The notes beneath the pieces were generated by a model. It made no database searches. It was not told the origin of the DNA and was given only the letters and a program-made list of their open reading frames with translations. From Candidatus Neomarinimicrobiota bacterium (GTDB lineage: Bacteria > Fidelibacterota > Marinisomatia > Marinisomatales > TCS55), in contig JABIDL010000031.1 in NCBI GenBank assembly GCA_018651745.1, forward strand, positions 13,919 to 77,918: DNA of 64,000 nucleotides, given 5' to 3'. Positions 46,691 to 56,883 of this stretch are shown here, piece by piece; the stretch's first letter is position 1, and the number at the start of each line of letters is the position of its first letter. The position numbers and the translations under genes are program-made.

Positions 46691-47695
46691 ATGATTCACT
46701 GGAACGAGATTCATAAAAGAATTGAGGATGCTAACAGCATTGTCTTAACAACCCATGTAAATCCAGATGGAGATGGATTGGGCTCATCTGTGGCGATGTA
46801 TTATCATCTTGTAGAGATGAAAAAGGATTGCAGGATTTTTATTGTCACGCCGCTTCCTGAAGAATATCAGTTTCTGAATAAAAATAATATAATTTCCTGT
46901 TATGATAAAAAAACAGATGATACTTGGATTCAAAACGCAGATCTTGCATTAATTTTTGATGTGGGAGATTTTAAAAGAATGAAAAATGTCGGTGAATTAT
47001 TATCTGTAAACGATATTCCTATGATCAATATTGATCATCATCCTATCCGGGAAAATTCACCTTTCCTCACGAACGCGGTTGATACATCTGTGGCGGCCAC
47101 TGGAGAATTGGTGTATGATTATTTTAATACGGTACGAAAAAATGCAATCACCATGGAAATGTGGGAAGGACTTTATACAGCTGTGGTAACGGATACCGGA
47201 TCTTTTGCCTATTCTAATACGACAATTAAATGTCATCAAATTGCGATGGACGCCATTCAAGCAGGAGTGAATCCCGCGACAATTCATCAAAGGATTTATG
47301 AATCGAACCCTATTGAAAAATTGAGACTACTTAGTAAAATTCTGCATAATGTTCAATTGGACTGCAATGGAGAATTCGCTTGGTTTACAATAGATGAAAA
47401 AATGATGCAGTCAGTTGGCGCCAATAAGACTCATGTTGACGGATTTACAGATATGGTCCGGTCAATAAATGGAGTAGAAGTGGCTATGATGATTTTTGAA
47501 AATGAAGATTCATGCAGAGTAAATCTTCGATCAAAAGGAAAATACATTGTAAATACGATAGCATTGGAACTGGGTGGTGGAGGGCATAAGTTGGCTTGTG
47601 GTGCTGTCGTTCGGGGGAGATTGGATGAGGTTCTCCCGCGCGTATTAGAATTAACCAAATCCGAAATTGCAGAACAAAATGGGATGAAATTATGA
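46691..47695 (+). CDS. nrnA: Bifunctional oligoribonuclease/PAP phosphatase (NrnA-like DHH protein)
   Basis: DHH/DHHA1 phosphoesterase that degrades very short RNAs and 3'-phosphoadenosine 5'-phosphate. The 334 residues contain THVNPDGDGLGSS, IFDVGDFKRM, the NIDHHP motif (DHH, near residue 117), and TDTGSFAYSNTT. The C-terminal DHHA1 domain has the RSKGKYIVN and GGGGHKLACGA glycine loop. Other DHH enzymes cannot be wholly excluded, but size and motifs favour NrnA. The stop overlaps ispH by four bases (ATGA). Confidence 0.9.
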   Translation: MIHWNEIHKRIEDANSIVLTTHVNPDGDGLGSSVAMYYHLVEMKKDCRIFIVTPLPEEYQFLNKNNIISCYDKKTDDTWIQNADLALIFDVGDFKRMKNVGELLSVNDIPMINIDHHPIRENSPFLTNAVDTSVAATGELVYDYFNTVRKNAITMEMWEGLYTAVVTDTGSFAYSNTTIKCHQIAMDAIQAGVNPATIHQRIYESNPIEKLRLLSKILHNVQLDCNGEFAWFTIDEKMMQSVGANKTHVDGFTDMVRSINGVEVAMMIFENEDSCRVNLRSKGKYIVNTIALELGGGGHKLACGAVVRGRLDEVLPRVLELTKSEIAEQNGMKL

Positions 47696-48555
47696 AGATC
47701 ATAGTTGCCAAAGATGCCGGCTATTGTTTTGGTGTTCGGGATGCCGTAAATCTGGCTCACGATACTGCCGATAATCTCGGCGATGTATATATGCTTGGCC
47801 ATATCGTTCATAATGAAAATGTAGTTAAAGATTTAGATAATGCCGGCGCAAAAGTGGTAAAATCCCTCAAAGATGTTCCCGATGAGAAACCAATTCTTTT
47901 TCGTGCACATGGGACGGCGAACGAAGTTTGGGATGAAGCAAATGACAGGCATATGAATATTATAGATGCAACGTGCCCTCTTGTTAAAGAAATTCATAAT
48001 GAAGTGATTAAACTAGAAAAAGAAGGAAGGCGGATTATTATCATTGGCGATCATGGCCATGACGAAGTTGTAGGTATTGCCAGTCAGGTAAAGAATCCGA
48101 TCATTATTGCGAATCCGGGTGAGGCGGGCTCTTTGAGAAAAATGAAGCGCGCAGGTGTTGTCAGTCAATCAACTCAAACGATAGAAAATGTGCAAGATAT
48201 TGTTAATATATTAATGACGAATGTGTTCGATTTACGGTTTGTGAATACCATCTGTTTCCCGACCAAACGAAATCAGGAACAAATCAGGGCTCTTGCTAAA
48301 CAATGTGACATAATGATAATCATTGGATCATTTACCAGCGCAAACTCCAAGCGGTTAACTCAATTGGCGCTTGAACGAAATAAGCGATCCTATCAGGTAA
48401 CCTGTGCAGAAAATCTTGATTCAAATTGGTTTGAGGATGTTGATATTGTAGGAATATCTGCCGGTGCGTCCACACCCGATAAAATTATTGAAGCTGTAAC
48501 CAAAAAAATAAAAAAGATTGGTCTAGTGACCGAGAAGGAGGTTTTACATGGCTAA
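47692..48555 (+). CDS. ispH: 4-hydroxy-3-methylbut-2-enyl diphosphate reductase
   Basis: Last enzyme of the MEP isoprenoid pathway, giving IPP and DMAPP, with a [4Fe-4S] cluster. Cluster ligands are Cys12 ([11 protein letters not shown]), Cys95 (IDATCPLV) and Cys188 (VNTICFPT). RAHGT (around residue 72), [17 protein letters not shown] and [10 protein letters not shown] are all in place, although [10 protein letters not shown] is a variant of the usual TICxATxxRQ. The pathway's first enzyme, dxs, is three genes downstream. Stop overlaps pdxS by eight bases. Confidence 0.95.
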   Translation: MKIIVAKDAGYCFGVRDAVNLAHDTADNLGDVYMLGHIVHNENVVKDLDNAGAKVVKSLKDVPDEKPILFRAHGTANEVWDEANDRHMNIIDATCPLVKEIHNEVIKLEKEGRRIIIIGDHGHDEVVGIASQVKNPIIIANPGEAGSLRKMKRAGVVSQSTQTIENVQDIVNILMTNVFDLRFVNTICFPTKRNQEQIRALAKQCDIMIIIGSFTSANSKRLTQLALERNKRSYQVTCAENLDSNWFEDVDIVGISAGASTPDKIIEAVTKKIKKIGLVTEKEVLHG

Positions 48556-49429
48556 GGGATCATTTGAAGTAAAAGTTGGTTTTGCGGAAATGCTTAAAGG
48601 CGGTGTAATTATGGATGTAATGGATGCAGATCAAGCAACCATTGCAGAAGATGCTGGTGCTGTCGCTGTCATGGCGCTGGAACGGATTCCGGCTCTTATC
48701 CGAAAAGAAGGCGGTATTGCTAGAATGAGTGATCCGGCCATGATTAAGAAAATCCAGGAAAAAGTATCCATCCCTGTGATGGCAAAAGTTCGGATTGGGC
48801 ATTTTGCAGAAGCCCAAATTTTAGAAGCACTCGAAGTAGATTTCATTGATGAAAGTGAAGTCCTGACACCGGCAGATGAAGCGAATCATATTTGGAAACA
48901 TGATTTTAAAATTCCATTTGTATGTGGGTGCCGAAATCTTGGAGAAGCTTTAAGACGGATTGGAGAAGGTGCTGCTCTGATTCGAACGAAAGGTGAGGCA
49001 GGTAGCGGTAATATCGTTGAAGCCGTTCGCCATATGCGAAAGGTAACTTCTGCCATAAAAGAATTGGCTACAATGGGTCAGGATGAACTAATGGCAGAAG
49101 CCAAAGAAATTGGCGCTCCCTTTAGCTTGGTCCAACAGGTTTCCAAATTGGGCAAATTACCGGTTCCGAATTTTGCAGCAGGCGGAGTTGCTACACCGGC
49201 TGACGCATCGCTTATGATGCAACTTGGTGCTGAAACGGTGTTTGTTGGATCGGGAATTTTTATGAGCGAGGAACCTGCTAAACGCGCAAAGGCTATTGTT
49301 GAAGCAGTAACCTTTGCGGATGACCCAGAAAAGCTAGCAAGTATTTCCACCGGGCTTAAAAAGGCAATGAAAGGATTGGATATTTCTGAAATACCCGAAG
49401 ATCAAATGTTGCAAGAAAGAGGCTGGTAA
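48548..49429 (+). CDS. pdxS: Pyridoxal 5'-phosphate synthase subunit PdxS
   Basis: Forms PLP from ribose 5-phosphate, glyceraldehyde 3-phosphate and ammonia delivered by PdxT. The 293-residue TIM barrel shows [35 protein letters not shown] with the substrate-binding Lys, [19 protein letters not shown](I)VEAVRHMR, and [13 protein letters not shown]. Length is normal. The start overlaps the end of ispH. The pdxT ATG overlaps its stop by one base. Confidence 0.97.
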   Translation: MAKGSFEVKVGFAEMLKGGVIMDVMDADQATIAEDAGAVAVMALERIPALIRKEGGIARMSDPAMIKKIQEKVSIPVMAKVRIGHFAEAQILEALEVDFIDESEVLTPADEANHIWKHDFKIPFVCGCRNLGEALRRIGEGAALIRTKGEAGSGNIVEAVRHMRKVTSAIKELATMGQDELMAEAKEIGAPFSLVQQVSKLGKLPVPNFAAGGVATPADASLMMQLGAETVFVGSGIFMSEEPAKRAKAIVEAVTFADDPEKLASISTGLKKAMKGLDISEIPEDQMLQERGW

Positions 49430-50019
49430 TGATAGTAGGGGTTCTCGCGCTACAAGGGAATTATGACAAACACCTTGAAAAACTTGAGGGATTGAATTGC
49501 CCTTCAGTTTTAATCAAATATCCGAATCAGCTCTCGGAAATTGATGGATTGGTATTACCGGGTGGAGAATCCACCAGCATAACATTGTTAATGGAACAAA
49601 CCGGCTTTGATTCTGCAATTATAGATTTTGCAAAGAACAATCCAATTTTCGGAACATGCGCCGGGTTAATTATAATGTCGACAACTTCCGCTGATAGCAG
49701 CGTAAATCCTCTCGGACTTATTGATATAGCGGTAAAACGAAATGGCTACGGTCGGCAAATCAAATCAGGATTTCAGACGGTTGATATTTCTTTTAATGGG
49801 CAATCATTTTCCGAATCATCCATGTTTATCCGTGCCCCACAAATTACCCGCATTGGTCCGGATGTGGAAATTTTAGGAACGATGGATAATGACCCTGTTT
49901 TTGTGAAACAGAATCACCATTTAGCATCTTGTTTCCATCCAGAAATGGTAGATAACTCATTAATGTATTCCCTTTTCATTTCATTAATAAAATCTCATAA
50001 TCTTGCCCATGCCGTATAA
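49429..50019 (+). CDS. pdxT: Pyridoxal 5'-phosphate synthase glutaminase subunit PdxT
   Basis: Class I glutamine amidotransferase that feeds ammonia to PdxS. The 196 residues start GVLALQGNYDKHLEKL and carry LPGGESTSITLLM, the nucleophile Cys in FGTCAGLIIM, and the His-Glu pair in SCFHPEM. Together with PdxS this is the DXP-independent B6 route. The end overlaps the start of dxs by 11 bases. Confidence 0.97.
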   Translation: MIVGVLALQGNYDKHLEKLEGLNCPSVLIKYPNQLSEIDGLVLPGGESTSITLLMEQTGFDSAIIDFAKNNPIFGTCAGLIIMSTTSADSSVNPLGLIDIAVKRNGYGRQIKSGFQTVDISFNGQSFSESSMFIRAPQITRIGPDVEILGTMDNDPVFVKQNHHLASCFHPEMVDNSLMYSLFISLIKSHNLAHAV

Positions 50020-51901
50020 ATTTCTTGATTCAATAAATGATCCTGCCGATCTACGAAAACTTTCTGTTACTGATCAAAAAAAACTCAGCGATGAGCTCAA
50101 AGATTACATTATTCGCGTGGTAGAAGAAAAGGGAGGCCATCTTTCTTCGCCTCTTGGTGTGGTTGATTTAACAATTGCGCTTCACACTGTTTTCGATACA
50201 CCCAGAGATCTACTAATATGGGATGTTGGGCATCAATGTTACCCTCATAAAATTTTAACCGGTAGGAGGGATACATTTCCAACCTTGAGACAAAAAGATG
50301 GCATTAGTGGGTTTTGTCGTCAATCTGAAAGTGAATACGATGTTTTTGGTGCTGGTCATGCTAGTACCTCAATATCGGCTGCACTTGGTTTGGCCCACGC
50401 ACGAAATATTAAAAATGAAAAAAACAAAATTGTAGCTGTCATCGGCGATGGAGCAATGACGGGTGGATTGGCGTTTGAAGGATTAAATAACGTTAGCCAG
50501 CTCAATGGTCAGTTACTAATCGTATTGAACGATAACCAAATGTCAATTTCACCAACAGTTGGTGCCATATCCCATTATTTAACGAAGGTCGTTACAAATC
50601 CTCTTTACAATCATATAAAAGAGATTATTTGGAAGGCAACTGAAAAACTACCTCTCGGTAAGTACGCTATCCAAAGGTTTTTACATAGTCTTCAGGAAGG
50701 CTTGAAAATTTTTCTTGTTCCTGGAATGATTTTTGAAGAATTAGGCATCCGGTATTACGGACCGATTGATGGTCAAGATTTGGATGAAATGATGGATACA
50801 TTCATAAATGTGAAAGATATGGATCAACCAGCGGTCGTCCACGTATTAACCAAAAAGGGAAGTGGCAAAGAGAAAGCAGAAGCCGACCCTCTTAAATATT
50901 ATAGTTCTTCCGGAAATAATGTATCTGGAAATGGGAAGAAAAAAAGTGAGGTTCCTGGGTATTGCACTGTTTTTGGCTCAATAGCGATTGAAATGGTTGA
51001 GGCAAATAAGGATGTTTGCGCTGTGGTTGCTGCGATGGGCGAAGGAACCGGATTAAAGCCATTTTCTGATCAATATCCGGATAAATTTTTTGATGTAGGT
51101 ATTGCAGAAGGTCATGCGGTTACCTTTGCGGCCGGTCTTGCGACATCAGGATTAAGACCGGTTGTTGCATTATATTCCTCTTTTGTTCAACGATGTTTTG
51201 ATATGATAGTCCACGATGCTTCCCTTCAAAATCTTCCGGTTATTTTTGCGTTGGATCGAGGAGGATTTGTAGGGCCGGATGGACCCACACACCATGGGGC
51301 ACTAGATATTTCATTTCTACGTTGTATTCAAAATATTATTATAACTGCTCCAAAAGATGGAAATGAATTAAGGAATCTACTATTTACAGGGCTTAACCAA
51401 ACCACAACCCCATTCGTTACACGTTATCCAAAAGAAAGTGCAATAAAGTTTGAACAAGGAATCCTTCCTGAAATTATTCCAATTGGATCTTGGGATGTGA
51501 TTCAGAAGGGGACGGATGTTGCAATTCTTGCCGTCGGGTCTATGGTGCATTCTTCGCAAAATATTTTATCGGAATTATCCAAAAATGGAATCTCTGCCGA
51601 ACTTGTAAATTGCCGCTTCATCAAACCCATGGACGAACCATATTTAGAAAAAATGATGAATCGATTTGACAAAGTTTTAACCATTGAAGATGGCGTGAAG
51701 CTTGGCGGATTTGGTGAAGGTGTGACAGCTTGGCTTTCTGATAGAGGATACAAGGGAACCATAAAAAGACTTGGCCATCCAGACATATTTGTAGAGCATG
51801 GGACTCGATCTGAATTGTTAAAGCTAACCGGAATCGATGGTAGTGGAATCGCAAAGGCTGTTTCTGAATTGGTTTCCTTTTCTGACGTTTTCCAACCGTA
51901 A
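50009..51901 (+). CDS. dxs: 1-deoxy-D-xylulose-5-phosphate synthase
   Basis: Condenses pyruvate and glyceraldehyde 3-phosphate with TPP in the first MEP-pathway step. About 630 residues; start ATG at 50009 (an in-frame TTG lies two codons before). Motifs are GGHLSSPLGVVDLTIALH, WDVGHQCYPHKILTGR, the TPP-binding GDGAMTGGLAFEGLNN, and in the second half the transketolase-type DRGGFVGPDGPTHHGALD (quoted in part). It overlaps pdxT by 11 bases. A terminator-like hairpin lies just after the stop. Confidence 0.96.
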   Translation: MPYKFLDSINDPADLRKLSVTDQKKLSDELKDYIIRVVEEKGGHLSSPLGVVDLTIALHTVFDTPRDLLIWDVGHQCYPHKILTGRRDTFPTLRQKDGISGFCRQSESEYDVFGAGHASTSISAALGLAHARNIKNEKNKIVAVIGDGAMTGGLAFEGLNNVSQLNGQLLIVLNDNQMSISPTVGAISHYLTKVVTNPLYNHIKEIIWKATEKLPLGKYAIQRFLHSLQEGLKIFLVPGMIFEELGIRYYGPIDGQDLDEMMDTFINVKDMDQPAVVHVLTKKGSGKEKAEADPLKYYSSSGNNVSGNGKKKSEVPGYCTVFGSIAIEMVEANKDVCAVVAAMGEGTGLKPFSDQYPDKFFDVGIAEGHAVTFAAGLATSGLRPVVALYSSFVQRCFDMIVHDASLQNLPVIFALDRGGFVGPDGPTHHGALDISFLRCIQNIIITAPKDGNELRNLLFTGLNQTTTPFVTRYPKESAIKFEQGILPEIIPIGSWDVIQKGTDVAILAVGSMVHSSQNILSELSKNGISAELVNCRFIKPMDEPYLEKMMNRFDKVLTIEDGVKLGGFGEGVTAWLSDRGYKGTIKRLGHPDIFVEHGTRSELLKLTGIDGSGIAKAVSELVSFSDVFQP

Positions 51902-51919
51902 TTTGAACATGATCCAGCC

Positions 51920-51950
51920 AGTCCTGACTCAATTGGGACTCTTCCTTTTT
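51920..51950 (+). terminator. Candidate rho-independent terminator after dxs
   Basis: AGTCC (51920-51924) can pair with GGACT (51936-51940) around an 11-base loop, followed by CTTCCTTTTT. The stem is short and the loop long, so this is a weak call. The place is right: between the pdx/dxs run and the restriction-modification island. Confidence 0.3.
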
Positions 51951-52013
51951 CGCATCCGAATTTGAAGATATGCACTTTACACCCGGATTGGATCAAATAT
52001 GTAATTCTAAAAG

Positions 52014-52676
52014 ATGAGTATCCAAATTCTCAATCCTGAATTTGTATCAGTAACTCTTACATTGGATCATGTTCAAATGGCCATTCACCATGCCTTGGAC
52101 CGCACGAAGGAAATTGTCCGACAATTCATTCCAAGGAAGTCTGCCTTAAATCATTTGGAAACCAATTATATCGGTGTGTTAGGAGAATTGGCCATTCGCC
52201 AAGCCGCAGATCTGACGGGTGAATTGGAACGGAATTATGAAAAACATGAGGTGGATAGTGGTGATGTTCTCATCGATGGAAAAATGTTTGATGTTAAAAC
52301 TGAAGCTATTCCGGAAAAGTGGTTTCAAAAATTGGCTTCGGGGAAAATAAAGCAATATGATCCATATGGCTGTCGAGTTTTTACGGCAAAGCATGCACAT
52401 CATCTTAAAAAATATTCAGGTGGAATTATTTTTTGTTCAATCCCAATCTTAGCTAATGAAGAAAGTCGAGAAAATAAAATCAGAGAATCGCTTTTATTAA
52501 ACCGAGAAATTATTGTTCCGGGTTTTACAACTTCTAAGAATGTAAAGGAAAAGGAATCGACTTGGTTTACACCCGAAGATCCAAGGGGTAAAAAAAGAAA
52601 ATACAATTCAAAAAATTACATATTTCATCATTCAGAATTACAATCACTAAAAACCTTGATTTCAAATTTGGTTTAA
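52014..52676 (+). CDS. Probable type II restriction endonuclease (PD-(D/E)XK-like)
   Basis: A 220-residue protein I do not recognise by name. It lies tail-to-tail with a DNA methyltransferase, with the last 15 bases shared. A possible PD-(D/E)XK nuclease core can be read: Glu58 in GVLGELAIRQ, Asp84 in SGDVLIDGK and the Asp93-x-Lys95 pair in MFDVKTE, with the spacing typical of this fold (the third acidic position is Asp, not Glu). The context and core suggest it is the cutting partner. There is no signal peptide or membrane segment. It is not related by eye to any endonuclease I can name, and the site is unknown. Confidence 0.62.
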   Translation: MSIQILNPEFVSVTLTLDHVQMAIHHALDRTKEIVRQFIPRKSALNHLETNYIGVLGELAIRQAADLTGELERNYEKHEVDSGDVLIDGKMFDVKTEAIPEKWFQKLASGKIKQYDPYGCRVFTAKHAHHLKKYSGGIIFCSIPILANEESRENKIRESLLLNREIIVPGFTTSKNVKEKESTWFTPEDPRGKKRKYNSKNYIFHHSELQSLKTLISNLV

Positions 52677-53438
52677 TCTTTCTGCAGTCATTGCGATGAA
52701 TATTTTATTCAGTTCATAACCCACATAATCTCGACCGAGTTTTTTGGCAGCAACTGCCGTTGTTCCGGATCCCATAAATGGGTCTAAAATAGTATCACCC
52801 AAAAAAGAAAACATTCGAATCAATCGATGGGGTAATTCTTCGGGGAATGGCGCGGGATGCGAACGATCTTTTTCTGGAGAAAATCGCCATATATTATTAA
52901 TGTATTCTCGCCAATCTTCCTTGTTCAATCGACTATCTTCTTTAATTTGTTTAGACATTTTTTCCGGTTGCCCATCTTTGACAAATAGATTAATAAATTC
53001 AATGGTATTGAGTCCATAAAAATTAGGTGGATACGGATAAGAACCCATCATCAATTGATCCGTACTGCCTTTATCCCAAATAATGAGGTCATACCGAAAA
53101 AATTTAGTTTTATGTAAAATACTGGCTTCTATATCATTGTTGATATTTTGGTAATCCCGATTGTGGTGGGTATTCATAATTGCTTTTTCCATTGGAAGGA
53201 TGGGTGTGTTTATGCACAATTTTCCGTTAGGTTTGAGCACACGAAAACATTCTTTCCACACCGGAATCATCGATTGAATGTAATGATTGTAGGATCCGCT
53301 GGATTGACCGATTTGAGACGGGAACCCGTAGTCTTTTGCCTTAAAATAAGGTGGGCTCGTAATAATTAGACGGATGGATTCGTCGGGAATTTCATTCATC
53401 GTTTCGCATGATTTACGATAGATTTTATTGCTTTCCAT
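52662..53438 (-). CDS. DNA (cytosine-N4 or adenine-N6) methyltransferase, beta-class
   Basis: A 258-residue site-specific DNA methyltransferase. Catalytic motif IV TSPPY is at residues 27-31 and the SAM-binding motif I DPFMGSGTT at 219-227, so the order is IV then I, as in the beta class. SPPY is more frequent in N4-cytosine enzymes, DPPY in N6-adenine ones, so N4C is favoured. RSHPAPFPEELP precedes motif I, as in many small type II methylases. It would protect the genome from the convergent partner at 52014-52676. ATG at 53438 is the natural start. Confidence 0.88.
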   Translation of the reverse strand: MESNKIYRKSCETMNEIPDESIRLIITSPPYFKAKDYGFPSQIGQSSGSYNHYIQSMIPVWKECFRVLKPNGKLCINTPILPMEKAIMNTHHNRDYQNINNDIEASILHKTKFFRYDLIIWDKGSTDQLMMGSYPYPPNFYGLNTIEFINLFVKDGQPEKMSKQIKEDSRLNKEDWREYINNIWRFSPEKDRSHPAPFPEELPHRLIRMFSFLGDTILDPFMGSGTTAVAAKKLGRDYVGYELNKIFIAMTAERLNQI

Positions 53439-53563
53439 TGCAGGAAGTTTACAGTGAATTTTAGAAATATCCTCCCTTGAAGTACTTTTTTTTCAAATGA
53501 ATCCGAATTGTGAGCAAATCTTGTTAATTTTACATTCTTAATTAAAACAAAAAAGAATTCGAA

Positions 53564-55225
53564 ATGGGTAAACAACTACAATTATTTGAAGAAGCGGAAA
53601 AACGCTGGAAAGACACATCTGAGAACACTGCCGGCCGAAATTATGATTTTAATACACTAAGTGGCGATCCGCTGGAGACGTTATATTATCCAACATCGGG
53701 AGAGCAATCTGATTATTTAGATCAACTTGGCTTTCCCGGGCAATACCCGTTTACACGTGGAATTCATGCAAATATGTACCGTGGAAAACTGTGGACCATG
53801 CGACAATTTTCCGGTTTTGGAACACCTAAAGAAACCAATGAACGCTACCATTTTTTGATGAAAGAAGGACAAATGGGACTTTCTATTGCCTATGATATGC
53901 CGACACTCATGGGGTACGATCCGGGGCACCCTCATTCCGATGGGGAAGTTGGTAAATGTGGTGTAAGTGTAGCATCACTCAAAGATATGGAAATTTTATT
54001 TAACGGTATTAATCTTGGAGACATTTCCGTTTCGCAAACTATCAATGGACCGGCAATTATTTTGTTGGCATTTTACATCGCGGTAGCGGATAAACAAGGT
54101 GTGGCTAAGGATAAATTAAGGGGAACCCTACAAAATGATATTTTAAAGGAATTCATCGCACAGAAGGAATGGATCTTTCCTCCGGAAGCATCCATGAGAG
54201 TCATCACAGATATGATGCAGTATTGCACGAAACATTTGCCACAATTCAATACTATTTCCATTTCCGGGTATCACATTCGGGAAGCCGGCTCAACTGCGGC
54301 ACAAGAACTTGCGTTTACACTTGCAGATGGATTTACTTATGTTGAATATGCCAAAAAAGCCGGACTGGATGTGGACGAGTTCGCGCCACGTCTTTCTTTC
54401 TTTTTTAACTCTCATCTGGACTTTTTTGAAGAGATTGCAAAATTTCGTGCGGCAAGGCGGATTTGGGCTCGACATTTAAAAGAAACTTACGGTGCTAAAA
54501 ATCCACGGTCCTGGAAATTGCGTTTTCATACGCAAACTGCCGGATGCTCTTTAACAGCACAGCAGCCGGAGATTAATATCTCTCGCACCGCTTTTCAGGC
54601 AATGGCCGCCGTGCTTGGCGGAACACAATCGCTTCATACCAATTCTATGGATGAAACGCTTTCACTCCCAACAAGGAAGGCAGCAGAAATTGCTTTAAGG
54701 ACGCAACAGTTAATTGCCTTTGAAACGGGAGCCGCAAATGTTGCAGATCCACTTGGTGGGTCTTGGTATGTTGAAGCTTTAACGAATCGTATGGAACAAC
54801 AGGCGGAAGCATATTTTACGCAAATTGAAGAGATGGGTGGAGTTATTCCGGCAATAGAGGATGGGTTTTTCCAGCGTGAAATTGCGTATTCTGCATCAGA
54901 ATATCAGAAAAAAGTAGATGAAAAAACTCGAATTGTAGTTGGAGTGAATGCATTCCAAAAAGAAAACGAAGAAATCGAAATTCCAATTCTTGAGATTGGA
55001 GAGGAAGCTGAGAAAAATCAGATCACAGCATTGAAACAACTTCGAGTTGCGCGTGATCAAAAGGCTGTAAATGATGCATTGCAAAAAGTACAAATCGCCG
55101 CAGCGGGGAATGACAATATATTTCCACCAATTCTGGAAGCAGCAAAGGCATATGCAACATTGGGCGAAATTGTTGACGCGATGAAAAAGGAATTTGGGGA
55201 GTGGCAAGAATCGGCAGTATTCTAA
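53564..55225 (+). CDS. Acyl-CoA mutase large subunit (methylmalonyl-CoA mutase type, no B12 domain)
   Basis: A 553-residue TIM-barrel catalytic subunit of the adenosylcobalamin-dependent mutase family. [19 protein letters not shown] and [20 protein letters not shown] give the substrate entry region; [26 protein letters not shown] with the catalytic His, and [14 protein letters not shown] follow. The Tyr in NMYRG and the Arg in ASMRVIT fit the residues that, in methylmalonyl-CoA mutase, hold the carboxylate, so MCM is favoured over isobutyryl-CoA mutase. The protein stops before the B12-binding domain, so a small partner subunit must lie elsewhere. ATG at 53564. Confidence 0.9.
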   Translation: MGKQLQLFEEAEKRWKDTSENTAGRNYDFNTLSGDPLETLYYPTSGEQSDYLDQLGFPGQYPFTRGIHANMYRGKLWTMRQFSGFGTPKETNERYHFLMKEGQMGLSIAYDMPTLMGYDPGHPHSDGEVGKCGVSVASLKDMEILFNGINLGDISVSQTINGPAIILLAFYIAVADKQGVAKDKLRGTLQNDILKEFIAQKEWIFPPEASMRVITDMMQYCTKHLPQFNTISISGYHIREAGSTAAQELAFTLADGFTYVEYAKKAGLDVDEFAPRLSFFFNSHLDFFEEIAKFRAARRIWARHLKETYGAKNPRSWKLRFHTQTAGCSLTAQQPEINISRTAFQAMAAVLGGTQSLHTNSMDETLSLPTRKAAEIALRTQQLIAFETGAANVADPLGGSWYVEALTNRMEQQAEAYFTQIEEMGGVIPAIEDGFFQREIAYSASEYQKKVDEKTRIVVGVNAFQKENEEIEIPILEIGEEAEKNQITALKQLRVARDQKAVNDALQKVQIAAAGNDNIFPPILEAAKAYATLGEIVDAMKKEFGEWQESAVF

Positions 55226-55432
55226 AAATCCATAATGCATAAGGATAATCGCTGATTATTCTTAAATTGTTTCATCCCCTTTGTGATTTTTCGCAACCAA
55301 CGTGGCTCACAAATTAATTATGATACAAATGTTAGAAAGGTGTTTGGTAACAATAAAAAACACATCATCTTGATGCCGACCAACTTTTCCTTTAAGGCAT
55401 CCCCTCCCTATAAAATAATATATTCTGGTTAA
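55226..55432. other. Intergenic region before the electron-transfer cluster
   Basis: About 200 bases. A small perfect hairpin, ATAATC (55245-55250) with GATTAT (55254-55259) around GCT, follows the mutase gene and may help end its transcript, though its T-run is poor. An AT-rich stretch (TATAAAATAATATATT near 55411) just before the next ATG could hold the cluster's promoter. No gene or RNA is seen. Confidence 0.3.
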
Positions 55433-56296
55433 ATGATTCATAGACTCATTCTCATTATCTTATCTATTCTCGTAACTATTTTTATTGGCTGGACCTTACG
55501 AGAAACTGGGTCTTATTATATAACCGATTTACTGGAACGGCCACACCACGATAGTCATAAACTCTGGAAACCGGGCGGAACCATGGGGCATGGGTTGGGA
55601 ATCCTTGGTGGCAGTATGATGATTATCATGTTTGTCTATTCTCTTAGAAAACGAATTAAATTTTTCCAAAAATGGGGCAAATTGCCTACGTGGCTTAATT
55701 ATCATATTTTTCTGGGGATTGTTGGTCCTATCTTGGTTACTTTACATACCGCATTCAAATTTGGCGGACTTGTATCAATTTCCTACTGGTCTATGGTTGC
55801 TGTTGCTTTGAGTGGGTTTATAGGACGGTATATTTATATCAAAATTCCCCATAGGGTGAGTGGTGTTGAATTATCAAAAGATGAATTCTTGAATCGGATT
55901 CGCCTACTGACTGAAGAGATGAAAGTCGAGTTTAGTATGTCGGATGACAATATTAGCCTGATTCTTGATTTATCCGGCGCCGAAAAAATAGAGCAACGCG
56001 GGTTATGGGGCATCTTTACTATCTTTATTATGGATATTACCGGATGGGTCAAATGGTTGGGAATAAAAAATAAAATACAAAAAACATCAGCCATTCCAAA
56101 AAGTGAAATTCGAAAATTTAAAAAATCTTTAAGGCAAATCGTAAAAATGAATCGACAAATTGCATTTTGGACTGCAGCCCATTCTCTTTTTCATTATTGG
56201 CATGTGATTCATAAACCTTTTGCTTATACAATGGTGGTCATCATGTTTATTCATATAGTCTTGGTTGTCTCTTTTGGTTATAAGTGGATATTTTAG
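55433..56296 (+). CDS. Membrane b-type cytochrome-like protein (cytochrome b561/ferric-reductase-like)
   Basis: A 287-residue protein with about five to six membrane helices (roughly 3-22, 52-70, 88-108, 113-133, 192-210 and 264-283). His residues sit where helices could bind haem: H53 after a GGTMGHGLG turn, H91 and H105 in one helix (14 apart), and a cluster at H250, H254, H257 and H260 plus H274. This recalls cytochrome b561 or ferric-reductase-like quinol/haem proteins, but I cannot name a family. It starts the electron-transfer cluster and could take electrons from menaquinol. The next frame starts before or just after its stop. Confidence 0.6.
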   Translation: MIHRLILIILSILVTIFIGWTLRETGSYYITDLLERPHHDSHKLWKPGGTMGHGLGILGGSMMIIMFVYSLRKRIKFFQKWGKLPTWLNYHIFLGIVGPILVTLHTAFKFGGLVSISYWSMVAVALSGFIGRYIYIKIPHRVSGVELSKDEFLNRIRLLTEEMKVEFSMSDDNISLILDLSGAEKIEQRGLWGIFTIFIMDITGWVKWLGIKNKIQKTSAIPKSEIRKFKKSLRQIVKMNRQIAFWTAAHSLFHYWHVIHKPFAYTMVVIMFIHIVLVVSFGYKWIF

Positions 56297-56316
56297 GTAT
56301 GAGAGAGAAGCATAAA

Positions 56317-56790
56317 ATGAGTGCCAAAATGGCTAAATTATTTTTAAAAGCATCTATTATTTTATTAATCATTATTCAGTTAATTCCCTATGGAAGAAAT
56401 CATACGAATCCTCCGGTAGTTTCAGAGCCGGATTGGAACAGTATAGAAACAAAAGATTTGTTTTTTCAAACATGTCAAAATTGCCACAGCAATGAAACAG
56501 ATTGGCCTTGGTACAGTCATATCGCACCGGTTTCATGGCTGATTCAGCATGATGTTAATGAAGGACGTGAACATTTCAATGTTTCTTTATGGGGAATTCA
56601 GAAACATAATGAAGGGAAGGAAGCCGCAGAAGAATTGCAAGAGGGTGACATGCCTCCTTGGTTTTATTATATTTCGCCTCAACATCAAAAATTATCAGCA
56701 AAGGATAAGATAAAATTAATTTCAGGGTTAGTAGAAACATTCGGGCAAGAATCAGATGACCATGATGACGACCATGAACATGAAGATTGA
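56317..56790 (+). CDS. Haem-binding-domain (Haem_bd) protein
   Basis: About 157 residues with an N-terminal hydrophobic segment (signal or anchor: LFLKASIILLIIIQLIPYG) and then one CXXCH motif (TCQNCHSNETDWPWYSHIAPV). The continuation PVSWLIQHDVNEGREHFNVS and GDMPPWFYYISPQH is the pattern of the Haem_bd family, a single-haem periplasmic domain. The C-terminus is a His/Asp-rich tail (DDHDDDHEHED) that may bind metal. I chose the ATG at 56317, preceded by GAGAGAG; ATG at 56299 or GTG at 56284 are other options. It follows the b-type cytochrome-like gene. Confidence 0.82.
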   Translation: MSAKMAKLFLKASIILLIIIQLIPYGRNHTNPPVVSEPDWNSIETKDLFFQTCQNCHSNETDWPWYSHIAPVSWLIQHDVNEGREHFNVSLWGIQKHNEGKEAAEELQEGDMPPWFYYISPQHQKLSAKDKIKLISGLVETFGQESDDHDDDHEHED

Positions 56791-56883
56791 ATGATGGATC
56801 ATTGTTTAATTCTGTGATATTCATCACCAATGGAAATATACTCAAATATTATCTTTTCTGATATAATTTGAACAAAAAACATT

